DNA of 64,000 nt from DQWO01 sp964478545 (GTDB lineage: Bacteria > Desulfobacterota > Anaeroferrophillalia > Anaeroferrophillales > Anaeroferrophillaceae), in the NCBI GenBank assembly GCA_964478545.1, contig CAYZIS010000002.1, positions 105,541 to 169,540 of the forward strand. The letters are read 5' to 3'. Positions 17,579-25,402 of the stretch are shown piece by piece. A program made the position numbers and the translations under genes. Within the stretch, counting starts at the first letter, position 1. Each line of letters begins with the position of its first letter. The notes below the pieces were generated by a model. It saw only the letters and a list, made by a program, of their open reading frames with translations, was not told the DNA's origin and did no database searches.

Positions 17579-18139
17579 TTACCGTTCGTTTTCATCGATA
17601 ATGGCAAGCTTCAGGAGCAGAGAGCTGATGGTTAACCCCTGTTCCTTTGCTTTCCGGGGATTGATCATGAAGCGAACCTTGTTTTGTAGGACCACCAGGC
17701 TGATCATGCCGCCGCCGGTAATAAAATTTTTCATGTCGGCAATGGTAAGAACCGGCTGGTTGGCAAGAATCGACATAATTTTTTTGAGGTTTCCCGCTTC
17801 CGATCTGCTAATATAGAGAAGGTGGCAGAGGGCGATGTTGCGGTAATCAGATATCTGTCTGATGGCCAGCTTCCGGCCGCGGACCGACTTGCCGGCGATC
17901 TTCTCAAGGTGGGGGCCGAACGGGTTGTCCCCCAGGATGCCGAGAATCAGGGGGGCTGATTCACTGGCAAAGCTGTCGGCCGGCCACTCCACATATTTGG
18001 CAAAATTATAGATGTAGGCCGCCTTGATTTCGTATTCCTGCAGCCTGGAGAGCTCTCCCCGGGCGTCAGGAACCCACCCGGCAGCCAGAACCAGGGCTAC
18101 CAGGAAAAAAGAAAGGCAGCATGAAAATCGTCGAAGAGG
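17579..18139 (-). CDS. YfiR-family periplasmic protein (DUF4154)
   Basis: 186 residues. A signal peptide (hydrophobic residues about 9-22, cleavage near DARG) is followed by the YfiR/DUF4154 domain: EIKAAYIYNFAKYVEWP near the start and the C-terminal GGMISLVVLQNKVRFMINP. In Pseudomonas YfiR is a periplasmic regulator of a membrane diguanylate cyclase. Here it lies between a TonB-dependent receptor and a membrane sensor kinase, so it probably relays a signal in the periplasm. The start at 18139 is chosen because it gives a clean signal peptide; an in-frame ATG at 18181 would add 14 polar residues. Confidence 0.85.
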   Translation of the reverse strand, partial: PLRRFSCCLSFFLVALVLAAGWVPDARGELSRLQEYEIKAAYIYNFAKYVEWPADSFASESAPLILGILGDNPFGPHLEKIAGKSVRGRKLAIRQISDYRNIALCHLLYISRSEAGNLKKIMSILANQPVLTIADMKNFITGGGMISLVVLQNKVRFMINPRKAKEQGLTISSLLLKLAIIDENER

Positions 18140-18212
18140 CATCGTATTTTTATTCTCTATGGAATTATTATGCCATTTCATCTCATGGATAATAACCTTG
18201 ATGATGACTATT

Positions 18213-20207
18213 TTAGAATTCCAGGGTTGCCTTCAGATAGAACGAACGCTCTACTTCGCTGCTATCGAAATAGAACATGCTGTCCACAAATTCCGGCTGC
18301 TGCCGATCCAGCAGGTTCTGGCCGATGAGGGCCAACTCAAGGTTTTTCAACGGCTGCCAGCCGAGCCGCAGGTCAAGCTGGATATAGTTGGAGATGTCGT
18401 CTGCCGGGAGTTTATCCACGGTCCGCAGCCAGAGGTCAAATTCCAGGTTGTGGGGCAGGTCTACCATGGAACGTACGGAAAACTGGTAATCCGGGGTTCT
18501 TCCTTCATCATCTTTATTAGGATCAAAATCCATATCCTCACAGGAGCCGGTAAACTGCAGGTGCCACCAGTCAAAGGGCAGCCAGTCGATTACCAGTTCG
18601 GCTCCATAGGTGGTCGCATCATACTTGTTTCTCGGATTAACGGTTACCGTTACCGTAGGAAAGGTCATCGAAGTTGTGGTGCGACCGTCGCCGGTAATAC
18701 CGTCATAGAGATTATAGAAAAGGGCCAGATCAAAACTCAGGTTTTCGTGCACTTGCATCCGGCAGCCCGCTTCCCAGGCCAGTAGATCTTCGGAGTCCAG
18801 TGAGTCGTTACCTTCAAACTTAACGATCGTTGGCAAAGGGTTGGCTGGGTTGGGGGGAATGGCCGCTAGTGTAAACGTAGTGTCGTGATTGCCCCGGTTC
18901 GGGGTGCGCACCGCCCGGGAGACGGCGGTCCACAGGGTGGTGGTGTCGTTGGGGGTCCAGAGAAGCCGGGCGTTGGGTTGGATTTCAAAACCGGTAAAAT
19001 CGTTGTCTTCACACTTGGTGCCGACAATCAGGGTCAGCCGCTCCGGGACCAGGCTGATCTCATCCTGGAGGAAGCCACTGAAGAGGTCTAGCCGGCGATC
19101 CCCAAAAGAAACAACATCCTGATCGGCAAGGGATATATCGTGGTTTACATGACGGTAGCCCAGTCCCAAGATTACTTCCTGGCGTTTACTCAGAGAAAAG
19201 CGATGCTGCAGATCAATATCAATGGTCTCTTCTTTCAGTTTACCGATAAACATCTCCCGGTTGGTCAGATCATAATAGGCCTGGAAAGTGAGGTTGGAAC
19301 TGTTAGTAAAATGGTGGTTATAACGGGCCAGGAGGTTGCCTCCGTCCACCTTAGTGTTCTCATCAAGTGTTTGGCTGTATGGTGGGTTTAAGGCAGGCGC
19401 GGTGGTCTGAGTACCGCAAGTGCCATCATAGTAATCGCCCTGAATGGTAAAATTATGTTGGTCAGCGGGAGTCAGGTCGGCCCGAAAGCCGGTTCGGAAC
19501 ATATCCCAGTTATCCCAGGTGTCATCCCCGTGGCTATCGACAAATTCGTCCCGGTCAAAATGTTTTGCGTAGACCCGGTAGCTTCCCTTTTCTCCCAGGG
19601 AACCGCCATAGCGCAGACCGCTTATGATCCTCTCTTCGCTGCCGGCGCTGACCGTGGCCAGAAATCCTTGGGTATTTTGCGTCTTCTTGGTAATAATGTT
19701 GATTACCCCGTTGACCGCGTTGGCGCCCCAGAGTGCCGCCCCCGGCCCGCGGATGATCTCAATGCGCTCAATATCCTCCATCAGGGTGTCCTGGACATCC
19801 CAGAAGACTCCGGAAAAAAGAGTGTTATAGACTGTGCGGCCGTCCATGAGAACCAGGAGCTTGTCGGAGAACATACTGTTGAACCCCCGGATAGCGATGG
19901 CCCATTTATTCTGGTCGATACGGGCCACCTGAACGCCGGGGGCCATGCGAAGGGCTTCGGGGATTGAGGTGACACCCGAGCGCCTGATATCCTCGCTGGT
20001 AATGACATAGATGGCGGTTGCCGTCTGTGACAGTTTCTGCGGTCTTTTGGCCGCCGAGGTGACCTCGATCTGCATCAGCTGTTCGAGGCTGAGCTCGGTA
20101 ATATCAGTCGTGGCGGCAATTGAGGAAGTCGGAAAAATCAGGACCAGGATGGTGAGCAGTATCAGGGTTTTCCGGCTGTAATTAAAGAGGTTTGGTTTGC
20201 TTCTCAT
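18213..20207 (-). CDS. TonB-dependent outer membrane receptor of the signalling block
   Basis: 664 residues. A signal peptide ends near SSIAA. The plug domain has LMQIEVTSAAKR, DIRRSGVTSIPEALRMAPGV and the IERIEIIRGPGAALWGANAVNG block, followed by a beta-barrel ending in a C-terminal Phe (ATLEF). GGAGG-type ribosome site before ATG 20207. The family is often found beside YfiR-type proteins and sensor kinases, as here. It may act as a surface sensor rather than a nutrient transporter; the ligand is unknown. First gene of the receptor-YfiR-kinase-receiver-GGDEF series, with 73 bases to yfiR. Confidence 0.88.
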   Translation of the reverse strand: MRSKPNLFNYSRKTLILLTILVLIFPTSSIAATTDITELSLEQLMQIEVTSAAKRPQKLSQTATAIYVITSEDIRRSGVTSIPEALRMAPGVQVARIDQNKWAIAIRGFNSMFSDKLLVLMDGRTVYNTLFSGVFWDVQDTLMEDIERIEIIRGPGAALWGANAVNGVINIITKKTQNTQGFLATVSAGSEERIISGLRYGGSLGEKGSYRVYAKHFDRDEFVDSHGDDTWDNWDMFRTGFRADLTPADQHNFTIQGDYYDGTCGTQTTAPALNPPYSQTLDENTKVDGGNLLARYNHHFTNSSNLTFQAYYDLTNREMFIGKLKEETIDIDLQHRFSLSKRQEVILGLGYRHVNHDISLADQDVVSFGDRRLDLFSGFLQDEISLVPERLTLIVGTKCEDNDFTGFEIQPNARLLWTPNDTTTLWTAVSRAVRTPNRGNHDTTFTLAAIPPNPANPLPTIVKFEGNDSLDSEDLLAWEAGCRMQVHENLSFDLALFYNLYDGITGDGRTTTSMTFPTVTVTVNPRNKYDATTYGAELVIDWLPFDWWHLQFTGSCEDMDFDPNKDDEGRTPDYQFSVRSMVDLPHNLEFDLWLRTVDKLPADDISNYIQLDLRLGWQPLKNLELALIGQNLLDRQQPEFVDSMFYFDSSEVERSFYLKATLEF

Positions 20208-20293
20208 AGTTTTTCCTCCACTTAATGAAAAAAGTGTTTCTTGTTGAGCGTCTGGTTGTTTTGTCCGGGTGTCGATGTCATCTCAGTTTTCAA

Positions 20294-21814
20294 TTATTGG
20301 TTGTTGCCTGTGGTTTGGTGCTGTTCTTTGAGCATGGCAATAAATTCACCGACGAGGTGCGAATCCAGTTTTCCCTGTTCGGCGTCCTGCTGTAAAATAG
20401 AGAGGGCTTTTTCCGCTGGCATTGCCAGCCGATAGGGACGATCGGTGGTCAGGGCATCGTAGATATCAACAATCGACATGATGCGGGCTGGAATGGAAAT
20501 ATTGTCGCCCTGCAGGCCGTCGGGGTAGCCGGAGCCGTCAAGCTTTTCGTGGTGATGACGGATGATGTCAAGGCTGAGACCGAGGCTGTGCTGCAGGGGC
20601 CGGGCGATTTTCTCTCCCACGATTGGATGCTGACGCATTATTTCCCATTCCTCGTCATCCAGAGGACCATTTTTGTTAAGGATTTCGTCATTAATGGCAA
20701 TCTTTCCCAGGTCGTGGAGCGCACCGCCTAGGCGCAGGGAGCGCATTTCCATCTGCGGACGATGGAGGCGCCGGCCCAAGCGCTCCGCCAGTTCCGCTAC
20801 CCGGTTGATATGTCCCTGGGTGTAGTGGTCCTTGCTTTCAACGGCATTGGCGAAGGAGAAAAGGACATTTTCGATGCTGGTCAGATTTTCATTGAGTGTT
20901 TTGACCCGCACCAGGGAGCGAACCCGGGCCAGTAGTTCGACGGTTTCCGGTGGTTTGGTGAGGAAATCGTCAGCTCCGGCATTAATGGCTCTGACTTTGG
21001 CTTCAACGTCGTCCAGGGCGGTGACCATGACCACCGGGATCATTCGGGTGCGTTCGCCGTCTTTGATCAGTCGGCATACTTCATAGCCGTCCATGCCCGG
21101 CATCATAATGTCAAGGAGAACGAGATCTATCGGCTTTTTTGCCAAGATCTCCAGGGCATCTTCGCCGGAGTGGGCGGTGATTACCTGGAATTCTTCGGTG
21201 GCAAGAGTGGCGGCCAGCAGTTTGGTGTTCAGCGGTTCGTCATCGACGACCAGAATGGCGGGTTGTTCTTTTTTGGTTTCCGGTTCTCCAGTGCCGGCAA
21301 TCACATAGCGATTTTTACCCTGTAGTTTGGCCTGCTGGAGAGCCTGCTCGGCTTTGTATATAATGGACTGAAGGCTGCGGGCATCATCGGGGCAGACAAC
21401 CAGACCGGCACTGATGGTTGTTTCCTGGTCAATCCTGGCCGCCACCCGGGCAAAGAGGCGTTCCAGCGGGTGTCGCAACGAGCACTCTCCGGTTTCCGCC
21501 AGGATGATGGCAAAGGTGTCATCTTCATAACGGGCGGCGATGTCCACCTCCCGGAGGGATTCTTTGATGGCGCTGCCGATTTCTTTAAGCAGGCGATCGC
21601 CCCGGACAGTTCCGAGGCGTTTGTTGACCAGGGAAAAGTCATCAATATCCACCAGTACAAAGGTGAATATGTTTCCATGTCGCTGTGAGAGTTTGATTTC
21701 CCGTTCCAGGAGCAACTGGAAGAAACCGTAGTTGAAAAGCCCGGTCAGGCTGTCATGAAACGACGCGTGTACCGTTTCGGTGTACTGTTGTTGCAGAGAG
21801 TCAGTCATAGTCAT
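20294..21814 (-). CDS. GGDEF-REC-HD-GYP protein (cyclic di-GMP phosphodiesterase)
   Basis: About 506 residues. The N-terminal GGDEF domain is degenerate: RYEDDTFAI stands where GG(D/E)EF is expected, so cyclase activity is unlikely. A receiver domain follows (Asp in LVLLDIMMPG). The C-terminal HD-GYP domain is intact, with HDLGK and HHHEKLDGSGYPDGL, which hydrolyses cyclic di-GMP. It opposes the GGEEF cyclase at 13654-15510, giving the block both making and breaking functions. The start is uncertain; ATG at 21814 (MTMTDSLQ) is used because residues upstream of it look non-coding, but no strong ribosome site is visible. Confidence 0.85.
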   Translation of the reverse strand: MTMTDSLQQQYTETVHASFHDSLTGLFNYGFFQLLLEREIKLSQRHGNIFTFVLVDIDDFSLVNKRLGTVRGDRLLKEIGSAIKESLREVDIAARYEDDTFAIILAETGECSLRHPLERLFARVAARIDQETTISAGLVVCPDDARSLQSIIYKAEQALQQAKLQGKNRYVIAGTGEPETKKEQPAILVVDDEPLNTKLLAATLATEEFQVITAHSGEDALEILAKKPIDLVLLDIMMPGMDGYEVCRLIKDGERTRMIPVVMVTALDDVEAKVRAINAGADDFLTKPPETVELLARVRSLVRVKTLNENLTSIENVLFSFANAVESKDHYTQGHINRVAELAERLGRRLHRPQMEMRSLRLGGALHDLGKIAINDEILNKNGPLDDEEWEIMRQHPIVGEKIARPLQHSLGLSLDIIRHHHEKLDGSGYPDGLQGDNISIPARIMSIVDIYDALTTDRPYRLAMPAEKALSILQQDAEQGKLDSHLVGEFIAMLKEQHQTTGNNQ

Positions 21815-22245
21815 TCTGCCATGGTAATAGGAAAGCTTGGTTATTCGGTTATATAGTATACAGGCAGTAATAAAGGGTTTTTCGGCGATGTTTATTTTTT
21901 CTTTAAAATAAAAGAACATTGTTACGTCCGGGTACGAAAAATTTTCCGGTAGTTAAATGCTGATGCAGGCTATGGTATTGTTACTTTTTCCTCGTTGGAT
22001 AGGTACTTGTTTTTATCGATATTTACCCGTAGTTGAAAACCTCTTGAAGTATGTGAAGATACCTGTTGCCGGTTTTTTTGCCCGCTGCATTCGAGGGCCA
22101 GTGAAAGGGGGTTATCGGTTGAGAAAACAGTTGCGCTCCATAAATCAATGGGTTATTTCTATTTCTTAAGAGGCTGACCGAGAATAAAAATCTTTTCCCG
22201 GTCAGCCTCCTGATTGATCACTTCAAACTAATGGTGTAATGATTT
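21815..22245. other. intergenic region before umuC
   Basis: No supported gene. A 70-codon frame at 21957-22169 has no ribosome site and looks random. A perfect 11-bp hairpin lies at 22170-22209 (gaggctgaccg with cggtcagcctc, 18-base loop), 36 bases before umuC. It lacks a T-run on either strand, so it is not a clear terminator. I saw no recognisable SOS box. Confidence 0.5.
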
Positions 22246-23511
22246 ATGGCTGCTATCTTTGCCCTCGTTGACTGCAATAATTTCTATGTTTCCTGTGAAC
22301 GGGTTTTCAACCCCATGCTTCGGGGGCGGCCGGTGGTGGTGCTTTCCAATAATGACGGTTGCATTATCGCCCGTTCCGGGGAGGCTAAAAAGCTGGGGAT
22401 TAAGATGGGTATGCCCTGTTTCCAGGCCCGGCCGCTGATCGAAAAACATGGGGTGGTGGCCCTTTCTTCCAATTACGCCCTGTATGGTGATATGTCCCGG
22501 CGGGTGATGAATATTTTGCTGCAGTTCAGCCCGGAAATGGAAGTGTATTCCATTGATGAAGCTTTTTTGGATTTCTCCGGTCTTAACTGGTCGAAGCGGC
22601 GTTCCCTGGCCCGGGAGCTGATGGCCAGCGTTTATCGCTGGACCGGGATTCCGGTTTCCATCGGGATGGCTGAAACCAAAACCTTGGCAAAACTGGCCAC
22701 TCATTTTGCTAAACGTTCAAAAAAAGCTGCCGGAATTGTTGATTTGACCGCTTCATCGTATCTTGAACAGGCCCTGGAGATGACGGTTGTCGGAGATGTT
22801 TGGGGTGTGGGAGGTGGGACAGCCACCAGGCTTGAAAAGTGGGGTATTGGTACGGCCCGTCAGTTGCGGGATGCCGATGGACAGTGGTTGCAGCAGAAAC
22901 TTGGTGTTAATGGTCGGCGTCTGGTGCTGGAGCTTCAGGGGGTTCCCTGCTACGGCATCGAAGAAGAACCTCCCATTCCCAAAAGTGTCCGTTGCTCCCG
23001 TTCCTTCAGAGAACCGGTGGAAGATATTACCGCCATGAAGGAGGCTGTGGCAACCTATATTTCCCGGGCAGCGGTCAAAATAAGGAGCCATGGTCTGGCA
23101 GCCGCAGCTTTGACCATATTTTTGCGTACCAGTCGTTTTGGCGCCGGAGATCATTATTATGATGCTGCAACCATCGAACTGCCGGTTTCCAGCCAGTCAA
23201 CCAGGGAGCTGTTGAGTTATGCCTTCAAAGCCGTGGATGGTATTTTCCATCCCGGTTATCGCTATAAAAAAGCCGGAGTTCTACTGCACGGTTTACTGCC
23301 CGTCAGCCAGGTGCAGCCATCCATGATTGATACCGTTGACCGGCGGCGGGAAGCATGCCTGATGAAGGCAGTGGATGGCATCAATAATCGCCTGGGAACC
23401 GATATTATCCGTTTTGCCGGCGAAGGCCTGAAACAGCCCTGGCGATTGAAAGCGGGCAATATGACCCCCGCTTATACCACCCGCTGGAGTGATATCCCGG
23501 TGGTGAAATAG
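22246..23511 (+). CDS. umuC: UmuC-like Y-family DNA polymerase
   Basis: 421 residues, equal to known UmuC (422). It is the catalytic subunit of translesion polymerase V. Visible are FALVDCNNFYVSCERVF with the first catalytic Asp, VVVLSNNDGC, the palm motif YSIDEAFLD with Asp and Glu, the SIGMAETKTLAKLA block and the little-finger and C-terminal UmuD/beta-clamp region with LLPVSQVQ. The ribosome site is weak. It is separated from umuD by a signalling block on the opposite strand, so the two subunits cannot be co-transcribed as in the usual umuDC operon. Confidence 0.92.
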   Translation: MAAIFALVDCNNFYVSCERVFNPMLRGRPVVVLSNNDGCIIARSGEAKKLGIKMGMPCFQARPLIEKHGVVALSSNYALYGDMSRRVMNILLQFSPEMEVYSIDEAFLDFSGLNWSKRRSLARELMASVYRWTGIPVSIGMAETKTLAKLATHFAKRSKKAAGIVDLTASSYLEQALEMTVVGDVWGVGGGTATRLEKWGIGTARQLRDADGQWLQQKLGVNGRRLVLELQGVPCYGIEEEPPIPKSVRCSRSFREPVEDITAMKEAVATYISRAAVKIRSHGLAAAALTIFLRTSRFGAGDHYYDAATIELPVSSQSTRELLSYAFKAVDGIFHPGYRYKKAGVLLHGLLPVSQVQPSMIDTVDRRREACLMKAVDGINNRLGTDIIRFAGEGLKQPWRLKAGNMTPAYTTRWSDIPVVK

Positions 23512-23629
23512 TGATCAGCTTGCAGCAAAAAATCAATTTGTCATTTTCCAGTTACCTGACCTGTATGGTTGGTGGTCTGGTGGCGATTACGGTATGGCAA
23601 TTCAGGTGCAAGATGAGCGCGAAATATTC

Positions 23630-25402
23630 ATGAAAAAAGCGGTAATTACTGTTCTGTTATATGCCTGTATTCTTACTTTCCCAGCTTTAGCTCCAGGCGT
23701 TTTTGCTGCTGACGACCAGAAAGTTTTTTGTTATGACGTCGAGCTTCAGGTGCCTGTTGGTCAGCGTAAGCTGATGGAGGACCATCTCGACCTCTATCGC
23801 TGGCGTGGAAGCGAACGCATGAATGAGGCCCAGCTACGGCGGTTGGTTCGGTTAGCGCCTGAACAGATACGTGCATTTCTGGCCACAGAGGGCTTTTATT
23901 CCTCCCGGATCGAAACAAAAATAGAGCACAAGGAGAGCAGCTGGACAGTCAGGCTTGTTGTCGACCCCGGCGAGCCAGTGCGGGTGACGGAAGTTGATCT
24001 TCAAGTCAAAGGTCCTTTCAATGATGGTTCCGCAGACAACCTTGCGTGCCTGGAAAAGATGCGGGCGGATTGGGGCTTGCCTCCCGGTGCGCTATTTCGC
24101 CACCATGACTGGGAAGCTGCCAAACGCAAAGCCCTCAAGGCTTTATTGCTCGATCGATACCCGGCGGTTTCGATTGCGGACAGCCGCGCCACAGTTAATC
24201 CGAAAACAAAGAGTGTCAAATTGGAGGTCATCCTTGACAGCGGTCCCGCTTTCACCTTCGGCGCGCTGGGAATCAAGGGGCTGCGTCGTTATCCTGCCAG
24301 CCTCGTCGAGCGCCTTAATCCCATCGTCCCTGGCGAGTCCTATTCTCAGGCCAAGTTGTTGGAATTGCAGTCCCGGCTGCAGGATAGCCCTTATTTTGCA
24401 AGTGCTGTTGTTAATGTGGATACGGACCCCGAGCAGCCAGCCGGCGTGACTGTTCAGGTTGAAGTGGTTGAGAATCAGTCTCAGAAATTGGGCTTCGGTG
24501 TTGGGATGAGTACCGATACCGGCGCGCGTGGCCAGATGGATTATCGCGATTTTAACTTTTTTGACCGTGCCTGGCGGCTTGGCAGCACAGTCAAGCTTGA
24601 GCAAAAAAGCCAGTCTTTTAGCGGTGACCTGCAGTTCCCGCTGACCAAAAAGGGTTTCCGTGACAGCGTCAATGGCCTGCTCGAGCGCACGGACATCGAA
24701 GGTGAGGTGATTCAAAAGCTGGCAATGGGGGCCAAGCGTACTTTCGTCCACGGAAAAGCAGAAACCGGCTATGGCATCCGCTTCATAACCGAAAAGCAGA
24801 ATATCGAAGGCGCGGCAAATACGCACCAGTCTACGTTTAGTCCGTCCTATTTTTGGACGCTGCGCAGCGTCGACCATGTACTCTTTCCTACCAGCGGCTA
24901 TCTGGTGAACCTTCAGGCGGACGTGGGGGCGCGAGCCTTTCTGTCGGATCAGAACTTTTTGCGTGGCTTCGGTCAGGTGGTGCATTTTCATCCTCTCAGT
25001 AAACATGATCAGCTTATTCTGCGCGGCGAATTGGGTATAGTGGCGGCCAAGAGCCGCGATGGTATCCCATCCGATTTCCTGTTTCGTACTGGGGGTGATC
25101 AGACCGTACGTGGTTACGCCTATCAAAGCCTTGGGGTCCATGAAGGGGACGCAGTCGTGGGTGGCCGATATTTGGCGGCTGGGAGCGTCGAATATGTCCA
25201 CTGGCTGACGACCCAGTGGGGAACTGCCTTTTTCATAGACGTTGGCAATGCCGCGGACTCATTGAGTAATCTGAAACCTGTCTATGGCTATGGAGTGGGT
25301 GCGCGCTGGAAGAGTCCCGTTGGCCCTCTGAATCTTGACCTTGCCTATGGCCGAAAAACGCGGGAGAAGCGTATTCATTTTTCGATGGGGTTTAACTTCT
25401 AA
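23630..25402 (+). CDS. tamA: TamA, outer membrane translocation and assembly factor (BamA family)
   Basis: 590 residues. A signal peptide ends near FAA-DDQ. Two or three POTRA repeats (about 30-280) precede a 16-strand Omp85 barrel ending in Phe (FSMGFNF). The barrel has the FRTGGDQTVRGY motif, the Omp85 'RGF/RGY' lid-lock signature. With TamB it inserts outer membrane proteins and transfers phospholipid. The start at 23630 gives a clean signal peptide; an in-frame start lies 36 bases upstream. The stop overlaps the tamB start by one base. The sequence resembles beta/gammaproteobacterial TamA, and lines counted by eye are G+C richer than neighbouring genes. Confidence 0.9.
   Translation: MKKAVITVLLYACILTFPALAPGVFAADDQKVFCYDVELQVPVGQRKLMEDHLDLYRWRGSERMNEAQLRRLVRLAPEQIRAFLATEGFYSSRIETKIEHKESSWTVRLVVDPGEPVRVTEVDLQVKGPFNDGSADNLACLEKMRADWGLPPGALFRHHDWEAAKRKALKALLLDRYPAVSIADSRATVNPKTKSVKLEVILDSGPAFTFGALGIKGLRRYPASLVERLNPIVPGESYSQAKLLELQSRLQDSPYFASAVVNVDTDPEQPAGVTVQVEVVENQSQKLGFGVGMSTDTGARGQMDYRDFNFFDRAWRLGSTVKLEQKSQSFSGDLQFPLTKKGFRDSVNGLLERTDIEGEVIQKLAMGAKRTFVHGKAETGYGIRFITEKQNIEGAANTHQSTFSPSYFWTLRSVDHVLFPTSGYLVNLQADVGARAFLSDQNFLRGFGQVVHFHPLSKHDQLILRGELGIVAAKSRDGIPSDFLFRTGGDQTVRGYAYQSLGVHEGDAVVGGRYLAAGSVEYVHWLTTQWGTAFFIDVGNAADSLSNLKPVYGYGVGARWKSPVGPLNLDLAYGRKTREKRIHFSMGFNF

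Noticed and set aside
21957..22169. 70-codon frame before umuC
   Set aside because: No ribosome site, no coding-like composition and no recognisable motif.
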